A stretch of DNA of 64,000 nt, taken from the NCBI RefSeq assembly GCF_024347535.1, contig NZ_AP025497.1, positions 806,001-870,000 on the forward strand, written 5' to 3'. Origin of the DNA: Vibrio kanaloae. GTDB taxonomy: Bacteria; Pseudomonadota; Gammaproteobacteria; Enterobacterales; Vibrionaceae. Under the pieces are notes generated by a model, which had not been told where the DNA came from, did no database searches, and saw nothing but the letters and a program-made list of their open reading frames with translations. Position 1 is the first letter of the stretch; the number at the start of each line of letters is the position of its first letter. Both the position numbers and the translations under genes were made by a program. Of the stretch, positions 8,492-19,694 are shown piece by piece.

Positions 8492-9135
8492 TTTTTCAGT
8501 GTCCACTTCGAAACTACAATGTTGATTTTGTTACCGTCTTGCTTGAACGATAATCGGGTAGGGAGAGGGATGGCCTCTACATTTGCGTTGTCTTCATCCG
8601 ACAGTTGTTTACTCGGCCTCTCTGTATTTCGGTAATGATCAAAATTTAACGTCCATAGCTGGCTGCTGACTTGTTTCGACAGAGACTCAAGTGTGTTTGT
8701 GTTATTGAGTTGGTAGCTATCGGCTTGATCTGGAATGCCAAGGAGCCATTGGGGCAGATGATCGATCGGGATCTGCAAACCTGTCAGTTGCTCAACCAAT
8801 ACAGACGCACTTGCGTGAGTAAATACTTGGTCGTCATAGGTCACGACTTTGGCCCCCGACGGAGCTATGGTCAGGTTCAATACGGTCTGACCGAGGAACG
8901 TCGTGAGTCTTAATTGACTTTGATTTTGTGAATGTTTCCAAATGAAGTTTAAGCTTTGGCGCTGCTCTGGCGATATGTAGGCGAGCTTGCCCGAGGCTTG
9001 GTAGCTTTCTATCTGTAGAAGTCGGTTTTGGTGGGTTTGCCATTCAACGCTGGTCGGCTGTTCGGGCATAGACGAGCAACCCACCATAATTATGGTCATA
9101 AAAAGAAGAGACGTGATTTTACGAAGCTTGCTCAT
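8488..9135 (-). CDS. lolB: Outer-membrane lipoprotein receptor LolB
   Basis: LolB receives lipoproteins from LolA and inserts them into the inner leaflet of the outer membrane. The 215-residue protein has a lipoprotein signal ending MVGC (Cys20) and the conserved [15 protein letters not shown] and LPQWLLGIP segments. It overlaps ispE by four bases. It is divergent from hemA, with 160 bases between them that must hold both promoters; the same lolB/hemA divergence is found in other gamma-proteobacteria. Confidence 0.93.
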   Translation of the reverse strand: MSKLRKITSLLFMTIIMVGCSSMPEQPTSVEWQTHQNRLLQIESYQASGKLAYISPEQRQSLNFIWKHSQNQSQLRLTTFLGQTVLNLTIAPSGAKVVTYDDQVFTHASASVLVEQLTGLQIPIDHLPQWLLGIPDQADSYQLNNTNTLESLSKQVSSQLWTLNFDHYRNTERPSKQLSDEDNANVEAIPLPTRLSFKQDGNKINIVVSKWTLKK

Positions 9136-9295
9136 ATTTGCTCACAACTTGTTCAAATTTATCTAAAAAACGCTTCAACTATAGCATTGAATTCACGAAC
9201 TCAGGAAAACAAATCCCGCTTGCTCTTTAAATAGAGCCATGCATCAAGTAAAATTCGCCCCTTGTTTCCATTCCCTGATCGAGAACTTCTGATAC

Positions 9296-10555
9296 ATGTC
9301 TTTGCTTGCCGTAGGTATCAATCACAACACTGCGTCGGTTGAATTGCGCGAAAAGGTCGCTTTTGGTCCAGATAAATTATCTGAGGCACTTAAGCAACTC
9401 AACGCAAATGCACACGTAAATGGAAGTGTCATACTTTCTACCTGTAATCGAACTGAAGTGTATTGTGACGTTAAAGGCGTGGCAAAAAACAAGCTGATCG
9501 ATTGGTTATCAGTGTTCCATCAAGTGAGCCCTGAAGAGTTAAAGCCAAGCCTGTATATCCATGAAGAGCAAGCTGCAATAAAACATTTAATGCGTGTGGC
9601 CTGTGGTTTGGACTCTTTGGTGTTAGGTGAACCGCAGATCTTAGGTCAGGTGAAGCAAGCTTATACAGATTCAAGAGAGAACCAATCTGTTGATGCTTCA
9701 ATGGAAAAGCTATTCCAGAAATCCTTCTCTGTTGCGAAACGAGTTCGAACGGAAACTGAAATTGGCGGTAGTGCCGTTTCTGTTGCTTACGCCGCCTGTA
9801 CGTTAGCCAAGCAGATTTTTGAATCGATTGCCGCATCAACAGTGTTATTGGTTGGTGCGGGGGAAACTATTGAACTGGTGGCGAAGCACCTGTCGGCGAA
9901 TGGTTGTACCAAGATGATTGTGGCTAACCGAACTCGTGAGCGTGCTTTAGGTCTTGCAAAAGAGTTTGGCGCTGAAGTGATCAGCCTCAATGAGATTCCA
10001 GACCATCTGCATCGAGCGGATATTGTGATTAGCTCAACAGCAAGCCCATTGCCTATTATAGGTAAGGGAATGGTTGAAACTGCTTTGAAAACAAGAAAGC
10101 ACCAACCAATGTTGTTGGTTGATATCGCCGTGCCTCGCGACGTTGAATCTCAGGTAGGCGAACTGAATGATGCGTATCTATATTCAGTGGATGATCTGCA
10201 GTCGATTGTTGATGGTAATATTGAGCAACGTAAAGTTGAAGCGATTCAAGCTGAAGCGATTGTCAGCGAAGAAAGTGCTGCATTTATGAGTTGGATGCGT
10301 TCATTGCAAGCAGTAGACAGTATTCGAGATTACCGTAAATCGGCCAACGAAATACGAGAAGAATTATTAAGTAAGAGTTTGCAATCACTTGCTGCTGGCG
10401 GTGACCCCGAGAAAGTTTTACTTGAGCTCAGTAATAAGCTCACAAACAAATTGATCCATGCTCCAACGCGAGCACTCCAAAGTGCAGCAGAGCAAGGAGA
10501 ACCTGCAAAATTAACGGTCATTAGACAGAGTTTGGGCCTAGAAAACCCTCAATAA
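9296..10555 (+). CDS. hemA: Glutamyl-tRNA reductase
   Basis: First committed enzyme of C5-pathway tetrapyrrole synthesis; it reduces Glu-tRNA to glutamate-1-semialdehyde. The 419 residues include the nucleophile Cys50 in STCNRTEVY, the Glu-tRNA binding segments [14 protein letters not shown] and [10 protein letters not shown], the NADPH-binding [13 protein letters not shown] and a C-terminal dimerisation helix. The start matches the family ([20 protein letters not shown]). It begins the hemA-prfA-prmC operon; prfA follows after 28 bases. Confidence 0.97.
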   Translation: MSLLAVGINHNTASVELREKVAFGPDKLSEALKQLNANAHVNGSVILSTCNRTEVYCDVKGVAKNKLIDWLSVFHQVSPEELKPSLYIHEEQAAIKHLMRVACGLDSLVLGEPQILGQVKQAYTDSRENQSVDASMEKLFQKSFSVAKRVRTETEIGGSAVSVAYAACTLAKQIFESIAASTVLLVGAGETIELVAKHLSANGCTKMIVANRTRERALGLAKEFGAEVISLNEIPDHLHRADIVISSTASPLPIIGKGMVETALKTRKHQPMLLVDIAVPRDVESQVGELNDAYLYSVDDLQSIVDGNIEQRKVEAIQAEAIVSEESAAFMSWMRSLQAVDSIRDYRKSANEIREELLSKSLQSLAAGGDPEKVLLELSNKLTNKLIHAPTRALQSAAEQGEPAKLTVIRQSLGLENPQ

Positions 10556-10583
10556 TATTAGACCCCCAATAAGATAAGACATT

Positions 10584-11672
10584 ATGAAAGCCTCGATTCT
10601 AGTAAAGCTTGAAACACTTGTTGAACGCTATGAAGAAGTTCAACATCTACTTGGTGATCCAGATGTAATCGGGAATCAAGACAAATTCCGTGCACTTTCA
10701 AGAGAGTATTCTCAACTTGAAGAAGTGACGGCTTGTTTCCAGTCATACCAGCAAGCTCAAGAAGATTTAGAAGCTGCTGAAGAGATGGCAAATGAAGATG
10801 ACGCAGAAATGCGCGAAATGGCGCAAGAAGAAATCAAAGAGGCGAAAGCGAACATTGAACGTCTGACTGATGAGCTGCAAATTCTTCTTATTCCAAAAGA
10901 CCCAAATGATGAGCGTAACTGTTTCCTAGAAATCCGCGCAGGTGCGGGGGGGGATGAAGCGGGTATCTTTGCGGGTAACCTTTTCCGTATGTACTCTAAA
11001 TTTGCCGAGAAAAAAGGTTGGCGTGTCGAGGTGATGAGCAGCAATGTTTCAGAGCAGGGCGGCTTTAAAGAAATGATCGCCAAAATAAGTGGCGACAGTG
11101 TTTACGGTACCATGAAATTTGAGTCGGGTGGTCACCGTGTGCAGCGTGTTCCTGAAACGGAATCCCAAGGCCGTGTTCATACTTCTGCATGTACGGTCGC
11201 AGTGATGCCTGAGATCCCAGAAGCTGATCTTCCAGAAATCAAGGCTGGCGATCTTAAAATTGATACTTTCCGTGCTTCTGGTGCGGGTGGTCAACACGTT
11301 AACACCACGGATTCAGCAATCCGTATTACTCACTTACCAACGGGCACAGTCGTAGAGTGTCAAGACGAGCGCTCTCAGCATAAAAACAAAGCGAAAGCGA
11401 TGGCTGTGCTTGCGGCTCGTATCGTTCAGGCTGAAGAAGAGCGCCGCGCGGCAGCAGTTTCAGACACACGTCGTAACCTACTAGGTTCTGGTGACCGTAG
11501 TGATCGTATTCGTACGTACAACTACCCACAAGGTCGTGTTTCTGATCACCGCATCAATTTGACAATTTACCGTCTGAACGAAGTGCTTGAAGGCGATATG
11601 CAAAGCTTGCTTGATCCTGTTCTTCAAGAGCACCAAGCCGACCAACTTGCTGCACTTTCAGAGCACAACTAA
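10584..11672 (+). CDS. prfA: Peptide chain release factor 1
   Basis: RF1 reads UAA and UAG and triggers peptide release. The 362 residues show the GGQ motif at 235-237 in [10 protein letters not shown], the surrounding HKNKAKAM segment, and the codon-reading tripeptide as Pro-Glu-Thr (190-192, [10 protein letters not shown]) where E. coli has Pro-Ala-Thr. An eight-G run at 10946-10953 lies in frame in [10 protein letters not shown] and is coding, not a frameshift. prmC, whose product methylates the GGQ glutamine, follows after five bases. Confidence 0.97.
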   Translation: MKASILVKLETLVERYEEVQHLLGDPDVIGNQDKFRALSREYSQLEEVTACFQSYQQAQEDLEAAEEMANEDDAEMREMAQEEIKEAKANIERLTDELQILLIPKDPNDERNCFLEIRAGAGGDEAGIFAGNLFRMYSKFAEKKGWRVEVMSSNVSEQGGFKEMIAKISGDSVYGTMKFESGGHRVQRVPETESQGRVHTSACTVAVMPEIPEADLPEIKAGDLKIDTFRASGAGGQHVNTTDSAIRITHLPTGTVVECQDERSQHKNKAKAMAVLAARIVQAEEERRAAAVSDTRRNLLGSGDRSDRIRTYNYPQGRVSDHRINLTIYRLNEVLEGDMQSLLDPVLQEHQADQLAALSEHN

Positions 11673-11677
11673 TCTGT

Positions 11678-12550
11678 ATGCAGTCAGCATATACGGTTGA
11701 AAGCGCTTTAAAATCAGCAATCGTACAGCTTCAAAAGGGTGATAACACATCACCCTCTATTGATGCTGCGGTACTGCTTTGTCACGTCTTAGACAAACCA
11801 AGGTCATACTTGCTTACTTGGCCTGAGAAGCTTCTTACCTCAGAACAAGAGTCCGAATTCAATGCACTTTTAAGGCGACGTTTAACCGGTGAGCCTGTGG
11901 CTTATATTGTTGGTGAACGTGAGTTCTGGTCATTGCCATTAAAAGTTTCTCCTTCTACCTTAATCCCACGCCCAGATACTGAGCGTTTGGTTGAAGTCGT
12001 TTTGGATAAAGCCTCTGGCAAACAAGGGGCGATTCTGGATCTAGGAACTGGCACTGGTGCAATTGCATTGGCGTTAGCGTCTGAAATGCCAAATAGACCA
12101 GTGACGGGTATTGATCTGCGTCCTGAAGCTCAAGAGCTTGCGACAGAAAATGCGAAGCGCTTAAACATCACCAACGCTACGTTTTTACATGGCAGTTGGT
12201 TTGAGCCTTTAAGTGAATTAGCTTCTGATGGCAACGATACCAAGTTCTCTTTAATTGTCTCTAACCCACCTTATATTGAGAAAGATGACCCTCATTTATC
12301 TCAAGGAGATGTACGTTTTGAGCCAATGACTGCGTTAGTCGCTGAAGAGAAAGGGCTCGCGGATATTCGATACATCTCTGAAAACGCACGCCGCTTTTTA
12401 GAAAACGAAGGCTGGCTAGCGTTTGAACATGGTTACGACCAAGGCTTGGCGGTACGTGAGATTATGCAGGCGCTCGGTTATCTCGATGTTGCCACAGAGA
12501 AAGATTACGGTGGTAATGACCGAGTGACATTAGGTCGTTACTGTTCATAG
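11678..12550 (+). CDS. prmC: Release factor glutamine methyltransferase
   Basis: PrmC (HemK) N5-methylates the glutamine of the GGQ motif in RF1 and RF2 using SAM. The 290-residue protein has the N-terminal helical RF-binding domain, then the SAM site DLGTGTGAIALAL (121-133) and the NPPY catalytic motif (196-199). It is placed five bases after prfA, so its substrate and modifier are made together. Confidence 0.95.
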   Translation: MQSAYTVESALKSAIVQLQKGDNTSPSIDAAVLLCHVLDKPRSYLLTWPEKLLTSEQESEFNALLRRRLTGEPVAYIVGEREFWSLPLKVSPSTLIPRPDTERLVEVVLDKASGKQGAILDLGTGTGAIALALASEMPNRPVTGIDLRPEAQELATENAKRLNITNATFLHGSWFEPLSELASDGNDTKFSLIVSNPPYIEKDDPHLSQGDVRFEPMTALVAEEKGLADIRYISENARRFLENEGWLAFEHGYDQGLAVREIMQALGYLDVATEKDYGGNDRVTLGRYCS

Positions 12551-12718
12551 TTCGTTGCTGTAATTGGTTACTGACATTAGCTGATGGATAATCGATTACG
12601 AACTTGCCAAATTAATACCTTTAACTCGATCATGCATTTAATGCAGAAATACCGGGCATTAACAGGTATTGTGTGGCTCGTGTTAACCAAAGCTCATATA
12701 AAAATATAAAGGAATACC

Positions 12719-13102
12719 ATGTACGAAGGTTTAAAACATTTTCACCTATTAACAATTGCGATAAGCGCACTGCTGCTTTCGATTCGTTTCGCTCTTATGA
12801 TGGCTAACTCTCCAAAGCTTAAGCATCCTTTCTTGCAGCGTTTTCCTCATATCAACGACTCGTTACTGCTGTTATCGGGTATTGGCTTGATTTTTATTAC
12901 GGGTTTTATTCCATTTACGCCTGCAGCACCATGGTTAACCGAAAAACTCACCTGTGTTATGGCTTACATCGCATTAGGCTTCTTTGCACTTAAGTTGGGT
13001 AAGAACAAGCTATTGAGAGTGTTCTCGTTTTTTGGCGCTCTTGGCTGGTTAGCAATGGCAGGCAAAATCGCAATGACGAAGACACCAACATTTTTCGGTT
13101 AA
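12719..13102 (+). CDS. sirB2: SirB2-family inner-membrane protein
   Basis: A 127-residue protein with about four hydrophobic segments (near 9-29, 45-66, 78-95 and 100-118), matching the SirB2 family (PF04247), named after a Salmonella regulator of invasion genes. Its biochemical role is not known to me. The start follows an AAAGGAA ribosome site. The gene lies 168 bases after prmC and 28 before sirB1, an order conserved with kdsA across gamma-proteobacteria. Confidence 0.87.
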   Translation: MYEGLKHFHLLTIAISALLLSIRFALMMANSPKLKHPFLQRFPHINDSLLLLSGIGLIFITGFIPFTPAAPWLTEKLTCVMAYIALGFFALKLGKNKLLRVFSFFGALGWLAMAGKIAMTKTPTFFG

Positions 13103-13130
13103 TTATCTCCTTACTTTCGGTTAACTATCT

Positions 13131-13940
13131 ATGTACGAATTTTTTGATGAAGACTTTGACCAGCTAGAGTTAGCTGAAGGTGCATTGATCTTAAATAAAG
13201 CGATTAACCCAGAAACTCAAGACAGTTGGGCTGAGCAAGAGCTTTCAAGATTACTAAAAGATGCTGAATTCGCGTTGGTGAATGAAACCGATGAGCAGCA
13301 GAAGTTTGAGTCCTTTATTCGACTATTCTTTTTTGAATGGGGCTTTGCTGGCGATAAAGAGGCGTATTTCTCTTCGGAGAACGCATTTATAGACAAAGTA
13401 CTTGAGAGAAAGAAGGGGATTCCAGTGAGTCTTGGCGCGATCTTCCTTTTTCTAGGTCGCAAGCTAGGCTTCCCTGTAGAGGGGGTTTCTTTTCCAACTC
13501 AGTTCTTGCTTAAAGTGAGTTGGTATGGCCAAGCTGCTCTCTATATCAATCCTTACAACGGCGAATATGTTGGTGTAAAAACCTTACGAGCCTGGTTGAT
13601 TGGCCATGATGGGCCACTCGCTAAGTTGAAAGCAGAGCATTTAGAGGTCGCTGATCACCCAACGATTATCGGTAAATGGCTAGCGTTGCTTAAGAGTGCA
13701 TTACTGCGAGAGGAGCGTTATACGCTGGCATTGAAATGTACAGATCTTGCTTTGACGTTTGTTCCGGATGACCCGTATGAAATCCGTGATCGCGGGTTTA
13801 TTTATCAGCAGTTAGACTGTCATCAAGTGGCCGCAACAGATTATCAATATTTTATCGACCAATGCCCAGATGACCCTGCATCTGAATTACTGAAATCTCA
13901 AGTGAATGTCATGAACGAAAAGACCGTGGTTGTTCACTAA
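13131..13940 (+). CDS. sirB1: SirB1-family protein (transglutaminase-like/TPR)
   Basis: A 269-residue cytoplasmic protein of the SirB1 family: an N-terminal transglutaminase-like core (RKKGIPVSLGAIFLFLGRKLGFPVEG, seen as KGIPVSLGAIFLFLGRKLG) and C-terminal TPR-like helices (LKCTDLALTFVPDDPYEIRD). The classical transglutaminase Cys is replaced by Ser in PVSLGAI, as is usual in the family, so a non-enzymatic role is likely (inference). It lies between sirB2 and kdsA in the hem-prf-kds operon. Confidence 0.87.
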   Translation: MYEFFDEDFDQLELAEGALILNKAINPETQDSWAEQELSRLLKDAEFALVNETDEQQKFESFIRLFFFEWGFAGDKEAYFSSENAFIDKVLERKKGIPVSLGAIFLFLGRKLGFPVEGVSFPTQFLLKVSWYGQAALYINPYNGEYVGVKTLRAWLIGHDGPLAKLKAEHLEVADHPTIIGKWLALLKSALLREERYTLALKCTDLALTFVPDDPYEIRDRGFIYQQLDCHQVAATDYQYFIDQCPDDPASELLKSQVNVMNEKTVVVH

Positions 13941-13947
13941 TTAATAA

Positions 13948-14817
<870 letters not shown>

Positions 14818-14851
14818 CTCAGCATAGTTATTTAACATTAAGATAAACAGC

Positions 14852-14883
14852 AAACGCCCAGTTCTTTGAACTGGGCGTTTTTT
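14852..14883 (+). terminator. Terminator after kdsA
   Basis: AAACGCCCAGTTC / GAACTGGGCGTTT stem followed by a T run. Confidence 0.9.
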
Positions 14884-15247
14884 ATCAGCTAGGGTAACCC
14901 GTTATTTACTACGATTGGTATTAACAATGTAGGTGATTACTTGTTGTATTATTCTATTAGTGTGAGGCTTATTCTATTTATAGTAAATTGCTGATATTTA
15001 TCACACTTTTTAAGTAAACGATTGCCTGTGATGCAGGGGAAGTTTGAGTGTAATCTCATAATTTTGTTACACTTAACTATTAATCTATGCGTGACCAATT
15101 CGACATAAATATGAAATCGTCGTGTTACATCGAGAATGTTAATTTAAGATTAGTTATGTTGAAGTCTTATTGTACGAACTCCAGGAAAGGGGTCGCAATA
15201 GATTATAAAAAGCAGTGGATTCCCCTAAAAAGTTCAAAGGTATGACA
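14884..15247. other. Gene-free region upstream of nutA
   Basis: An AT-rich stretch of about 360 bases with no convincing ORF. A weak CRP-like half-palindrome (GCTGA-N6-TCACA, near 14990-15005) is the only regulatory hint. The promoter of nutA must lie here, but I could not place it. Confidence 0.4.
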
Positions 15248-16909
15248 ATGAAGCAACGCCTTATTCTAAAGACAGCACTAAGTGCTGCAATCTTAGCTAC
15301 TCTAGCTGGGTGTTCGTCTCAATCTACTCTAGATTGGAACCAAGATGAAACTTACAAGCTAACGATTCTTCACACTAACGACAATCATGGTCGCTTCTGG
15401 CAGAACAAATACGGCGAATACGGCATGTCTGCGCGTAAAACGCTGGTTGATCAACTTCGTGCTGAAGTTGAAGCCGAAGGTGGTAGCGTGTTGCTTCTTT
15501 CTGGCGGTGACATTAATACTGGTGTACCAGAGTCCGATCTTCAAGATGCAGAACCTGATTTCAAAGGCATGAACAAGATTGGTTACGATGCAATGGCATT
15601 GGGTAACCACGAGTTCGATAATTCACTAGACGTACTACAAAAGCAGATCGACTGGGCTAACTTTCCAATGCTTTCTGCAAACATCTACGATAAAGCGACT
15701 GGTGAACGTAAGTTTCAAGCTTATGAGATGTTTGAAAAGCAAGGCATTAAGATTGCAGTTATCGGCCTAACAACTGAAGACACAGCGAAAATTGGGAATC
15801 CAGAGTTTATCGCTGGTATCGACTTCCGTGACCCTAAAGAAGAAGCGAAAAAGTTAATCGCTGAATTGAAAGAAACAGAAAGTCCGGATCTGATTTTTGC
15901 TGTCACTCATATGGGTCACTACGAAAATGGTCAACGTGGTGTTAACGCACCTGGGGACGTAGCATTGGCTCGTTACCTCAACGAAGGTGATCTCGACATG
16001 ATCGTAGGTGGTCATTCTCAAGAGCCTGTTTGTATGGAAGGCCCTAACGTTGCGAAGAAAAACTTCACACCGGGTGATGAGTGTAGACCCGACGTACAAA
16101 ACGGTACTTACATCGTTCAAGCTCACGAGTGGGGTAAGTACGTTGGTCGTGCTGATTACGAATTCCGTAATGGTGAGCTAGAAATGGTGAGCTACGATCT
16201 GGTTCCTGTTAACCTTAAGAAGAAAGTTAAGATTGATGGTAAGAAGCAACGAGTTCTTATTCAAGATGAAATCGCCCAAGATCCAGAGCTCCTTGAATTC
16301 CTACGTCCTTTCCAAGAGGAAGGTCAAGCTCAGCTAGAAGTTAAGATCGCCGAGACAAATGGCAAGCTTGAAGGTGATCGTAACGTCGTTCGTTTCCAAC
16401 AGACTAACTTAGGTCGTTTGATTGCTACTTCACACATGGAGCGTGCAAAAGCAGACTTCGCTGTGATGAACTCTGGTGGTGTGCGTGATTCAATTGAAGC
16501 GGGCGATGTAACTTACAAAGACGTGCTAAAAGTACAACCATTTGCAAACATTCTGACTTACACAGATATGACGGGTAAAGAAGTACTTGATTACCTAAAC
16601 GTAGTGGCGACTAAACCAATCGATTCTGGTGCTTACGCTCAGTTTTCTGGCATCTCTATGACAGTAGAAAATGGTGCAGTATCGAATGTATTCATCGGTG
16701 GTAAACAGCTTCGCTTGGACGAGACATATCGTTTCACAATACCAAGCTTTAATGCTGCTGGTGGTGATGGCTATCCTAAATTGTCTGACCACCCAGGTTA
16801 CGTAAACACTGGTTTTGTTGATGCTGAAGTACTGAAAGAGTACCTAGAAGCAAACAGCCCGGTTGACGTGAACAAGTACGCACCTTCTGGTCAAATGGTT
16901 TACAAGTAA
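15248..16909 (+). CDS. nutA: Lipoprotein 5'-nucleotidase NutA (UshA family)
   Basis: A metallophosphatase that removes phosphate from extracellular 5'-nucleotides; Vibrio NutA is a membrane lipoprotein needing chloride and magnesium. From the chosen ATG the protein is 553 residues: lipobox LAGC with Cys22, metal-site motifs LHTNDNHGRF, GGDINTG, GNHEFDN, THMGHY and GGHSQ, and a C-terminal 5'-nucleotidase domain with NSGGVRDSIEAG and FNAAGGDGYP. The start at 15248 follows AAAGG with seven bases spacing; an ATG two codons earlier (15242) is only one base from that site. It is a single gene ended by the hairpin at 16979. Confidence 0.93.
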   Translation: MKQRLILKTALSAAILATLAGCSSQSTLDWNQDETYKLTILHTNDNHGRFWQNKYGEYGMSARKTLVDQLRAEVEAEGGSVLLLSGGDINTGVPESDLQDAEPDFKGMNKIGYDAMALGNHEFDNSLDVLQKQIDWANFPMLSANIYDKATGERKFQAYEMFEKQGIKIAVIGLTTEDTAKIGNPEFIAGIDFRDPKEEAKKLIAELKETESPDLIFAVTHMGHYENGQRGVNAPGDVALARYLNEGDLDMIVGGHSQEPVCMEGPNVAKKNFTPGDECRPDVQNGTYIVQAHEWGKYVGRADYEFRNGELEMVSYDLVPVNLKKKVKIDGKKQRVLIQDEIAQDPELLEFLRPFQEEGQAQLEVKIAETNGKLEGDRNVVRFQQTNLGRLIATSHMERAKADFAVMNSGGVRDSIEAGDVTYKDVLKVQPFANILTYTDMTGKEVLDYLNVVATKPIDSGAYAQFSGISMTVENGAVSNVFIGGKQLRLDETYRFTIPSFNAAGGDGYPKLSDHPGYVNTGFVDAEVLKEYLEANSPVDVNKYAPSGQMVYK

Positions 16910-16978
16910 TTGACCCCAATAAATTTAGTCATTAGATGCTGAATTAGATTGACTCCAGCACCATGATAAATTTAACTA

Positions 16979-17009
16979 AAGCGACGCCTCGGCGTCGCTT
17001 GTTGTTTAT
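16979..17009 (+). terminator. Terminator after nutA
   Basis: AAGCGACGCC / GGCGTCGCTT stem with a short loop and a T-rich tail interrupted by G. Confidence 0.7.
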
Positions 17010-17045
17010 ATACTGCTTGTTTTTTCTCTATCGTTTGGATTTGTT

Positions 17046-17519
17046 ATGACTCCTGCTATCAATCTTGCTAAAAAAAAGAAAATCGCTCATAGCGTGCATC
17101 AATATGATCATGATGCGAATAATACTAATTATGGATTAGAAGCCGTTGAAGCACTTGGTCAGGATCCGAAACGCGTATTCAAAACATTGCTATTTTGTTT
17201 GAACGGTGTTGCTAAAGATTTGGCTGTGGCGGTTATTCCTGTCGACCAGAAGCTAAACCTAAAGCTTGCAGCGAAAGCGGCGAAAGGCAAAAAGGCAGAG
17301 ATGGCGAATCCTGATATTGCACAGAAAACCACAGGCTATGTGGTTGGTGGAATCAGCCCACTTGGCCAGAAAAAAGCATTGCCTACCTTTGTTCATTGCA
17401 GTGCTACAGATTTTGAAACGATATGTGTGAGTGCTGGGAAGCGAGGGCTAGAAATTGAACTCGATCCAAAAGACTTAGCACTACTGACTCGCGGCCAGTT
17501 TGCTGATTTGTGTATGTAG
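17046..17519 (+). CDS. ybaK: Cys-tRNA(Pro)/Cys-tRNA(Cys) deacylase YbaK
   Basis: YbaK hydrolyses mischarged Cys-tRNA(Pro). The 157-residue protein has the family core: HDANNTNYGLEAVEALG, RVFKTLLF, KLAAKAAKGKKAEMA with the functional lysine region, and YVVGGISPLGQKKALPTFV. It is a single gene, convergent with rluF across the shared terminator. Confidence 0.94.
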   Translation: MTPAINLAKKKKIAHSVHQYDHDANNTNYGLEAVEALGQDPKRVFKTLLFCLNGVAKDLAVAVIPVDQKLNLKLAAKAAKGKKAEMANPDIAQKTTGYVVGGISPLGQKKALPTFVHCSATDFETICVSAGKRGLEIELDPKDLALLTRGQFADLCM

Positions 17520-17598
17520 CAGACTGGCGATAACGCAAGCAATTAATATGTAGAGGTAAGTACCAATCTTCGTATCGAGCTTTGACTTAGCCAACAAC

Positions 17599-17634
17599 AA
17601 AAACGCCCACCAAGATAACCTAGTGGGCGTTTTT
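17599..17634. terminator. Bidirectional terminator between ybaK and rluF
   Basis: AAAACGCCCAC / GTGGGCGTTTT stem with a 12-base loop, A run on one side and T run on the other, between convergent genes. Confidence 0.85.
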
Positions 17635-17650
17635 ATATTAGAGAGCAGCT

Positions 17651-18754
17651 CTACTTCTTCAGGCCTAAAGTACCACCAACACGCTTTGGTGCAGGTTTAT
17701 TAGGTTTGTTGGAGTCTTGATTACCGCTTCTACGATCGTTGTTATTGCGGTCTGTACGATTGCGATCTGAATTAGAGCGCTCTGAACGAGAGTTCGATTT
17801 CCAGTTCTCGGTATTGCCGCCGCTTTCACCATTCGACGAACTACGACCACGCTTTGAATTGGGGGCATGACGGAATTCATCCGCATTGTTACCGCGGTAC
17901 GTGCGAGTACGGTTCTCGTTTTGATTACGGCGCGCTGTTGAAGTTTGGTTCTCTTCGCGACTGTCAAAAAGTTTCGCGTCAGTCGCTTTACGAATGCGTT
18001 GACCTTTCGCGTTCATTTTTGACGCATCTTCAGTACTTACTGAGCCTTCACACATCGCCAAGATTTCAGTGACCTCTTCGTCGCTCAGGTAACGCCATTT
18101 GCCATTAGGAATGCCATCTAAAGAGATATTCATAATGCGAACACGACGCAGCTTGAAAACTTCGTAGCCTAGAGCTTCGCACATACGACGAATCTGGCGG
18201 TTAAGGCCTTGCGTTAACGTAATCCGGAACGAGAACTTGGTCTCTTTCTCTACCTTACATGGTAAAGTAACAGTATCTAAAATTGGCACGCCCGACGCCA
18301 TTTTCTTCAAGAATTCAGTTGTAATCGGCTTATCTACGCGCACCACGTATTCTTTCTCGTGGTTGTTACCTGCACGTAGGATTTTGTTTACGATGTCGCC
18401 GTCGTTGGTTAGGAAGATAAGGCCATCTGAGGGCTTATCTAGACGACCAATCGGGAAAATACGCTTGTGGTGGCCGATAAAGTCGACGATGTTGCCAGGA
18501 ATATCACGCTCAGTGGTACAGGTGATACCTGTTGGTTTATTAAGAGCTATGTAGATAGGCTTCTCTTTCGAGCGGACAGGTTTATTGTCGATCTCAACAT
18601 CATCACCGTGCATGACTTTGGTACCCATTTCAGGGATCTTACCATTGATAGTAACTCGGCCAGCATCAATGAGTTTGTCGGCTTCGCGGCGTGAGCAAAA
18701 ACCAGTTTCACTGATGTACTTATTAAGGCGTTTAGCTTGGGATTCTTGTGACAT
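17651..18754 (-). CDS. rluF: 23S rRNA pseudouridine(2604) synthase RluF
   Basis: RluF converts U2604 (and some U2605) of 23S rRNA to pseudouridine. Residues 7-60 form the S4 RNA-binding domain. The catalytic aspartate is in [18 protein letters not shown], and [17 protein letters not shown] is the conserved RsuA-family C-terminal motif. The protein has 367 residues, longer than the roughly 290 of E. coli RluF, because of a tail after about residue 240 rich in Arg, Asn, Ser and Asp (repeats like [19 protein letters not shown]). Such a tail is probably disordered and RNA-binding; that is inference. It has its own transcription unit downstream of the smrA terminator. Confidence 0.92.
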   Translation of the reverse strand: MSQESQAKRLNKYISETGFCSRREADKLIDAGRVTINGKIPEMGTKVMHGDDVEIDNKPVRSKEKPIYIALNKPTGITCTTERDIPGNIVDFIGHHKRIFPIGRLDKPSDGLIFLTNDGDIVNKILRAGNNHEKEYVVRVDKPITTEFLKKMASGVPILDTVTLPCKVEKETKFSFRITLTQGLNRQIRRMCEALGYEVFKLRRVRIMNISLDGIPNGKWRYLSDEEVTEILAMCEGSVSTEDASKMNAKGQRIRKATDAKLFDSREENQTSTARRNQNENRTRTYRGNNADEFRHAPNSKRGRSSSNGESGGNTENWKSNSRSERSNSDRNRTDRNNNDRRSGNQDSNKPNKPAPKRVGGTLGLKK

Positions 18755-18795
18755 GATATTCTCTTAGCGTTTCACAACGGAAATTTAGATAAACA

Positions 18796-18822
18796 AAAAG
18801 CAACTACAGGATAGTTGCTTTT
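18796..18822 (-). terminator. Terminator after smrA
   Basis: AAAAGCAACTA / TAGTTGCTTTT hairpin between the smrA stop and the rluF start. Confidence 0.8.
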
Positions 18823-18945
18823 ACGTTTGAATTCGTTAATTGACGACAATTTTAGCACCTAGAGTGTACTTCGGCACTAAATATCTATTGCGCACCAGGT
18901 TAGAGCATTAAAGAACGTGTAGCTGGTGTTCTCGACACAATATGA

Positions 18946-19527
18946 TTAACTCGATCGTTTCTGATGTCGCTCTCTATTTTCGAGTTTCTTGTCATTACTT
19001 TTTCTCAGCATGACGTAAACGGCACCTGTGCCACCATGAAATTGCTGTGTTGAATGAACACACTGAACATCATTAATTTGCGAGAGCCAATTCGCCACAT
19101 AGCTTTTCATCATGGCAGGTGGGTTAGAGCGCTCACCCTTACCGTGAACAATAATCACGGTGCGCACATCCATTCTTAGACATTGACGTAAAAATGAAAG
19201 CACTTCATTACGAGCATCTTTCAGTGTTTTCCTGTGCAGATCGAGCTTAGCTTGAATTGGATATTTACCTAAGCGCAGTTTCTTGAATACGCCTTCCTGC
19301 ACGCCATCTTTTTTATAGGCGATAACATCATCTGGCTTTAACATCGGAGAATAGTCGAGCGAGAGATAATCTTTCTCGTCATCAGACAGCCACATAGCAG
19401 CTTCACGCTTGGCAAGATGAGATTCTGTGACTCGGTGTACTTTCTGGTGTTCGGCGGTGTCATTGTCGATACGTTTAACATCGCCCATCATTTCTTGGAA
19501 TAGATCTAAGTCGTCATCATGAGACAT
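18946..19527 (-). CDS. smrA: Smr-domain protein SmrA
   Basis: A 193-residue protein with a C-terminal Smr (small MutS-related) domain: LDLHRKTLKDARNEV, IIVHGKGERS and GGTGAVYVMLR are the LDLH, HGKG and TGxxYV signatures. The N-terminus DDDLDLFQEMMGDVK matches the conserved DLF segment of the SmrA/YdaL family. E. coli SmrA is a nicking endonuclease; nuclease activity here is assumed from the family. Monocistronic as far as can be seen. Confidence 0.9.
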   Translation of the reverse strand: MSHDDDLDLFQEMMGDVKRIDNDTAEHQKVHRVTESHLAKREAAMWLSDDEKDYLSLDYSPMLKPDDVIAYKKDGVQEGVFKKLRLGKYPIQAKLDLHRKTLKDARNEVLSFLRQCLRMDVRTVIIVHGKGERSNPPAMMKSYVANWLSQINDVQCVHSTQQFHGGTGAVYVMLRKSNDKKLENRERHQKRSS

Positions 19528-19592
19528 AGCGGGTATCTCAAGTTGGATAAGGGTAGGGTCAGTATACCTAAGTTAGTATGGTGTTTAAAAAT

Positions 19593-19627
19593 GAAAAAAC
19601 CGGAGAAGACAAGAAGCCTACTCCGGT
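19593..19627 (-). terminator. Terminator of the small membrane protein gene
   Basis: ACCGGAG / CTCCGGT stem with a 15-base loop and a T run on the minus strand, downstream of the 46-aa gene at 19695-19835. Confidence 0.75.
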
Positions 19628-19694
19628 GCAAAGCGTTTTAACGTTTACCTATCAAGAATGATACTTAAAAGTAAATGAGTTAGGCTGAGCAATT

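Noticed and set aside
10946..10953. Eight-G run in prfA as a frameshift or sequencing error
   Set aside because: The frame continues as the conserved [10 protein letters not shown] of RF1, so the run is genuine.
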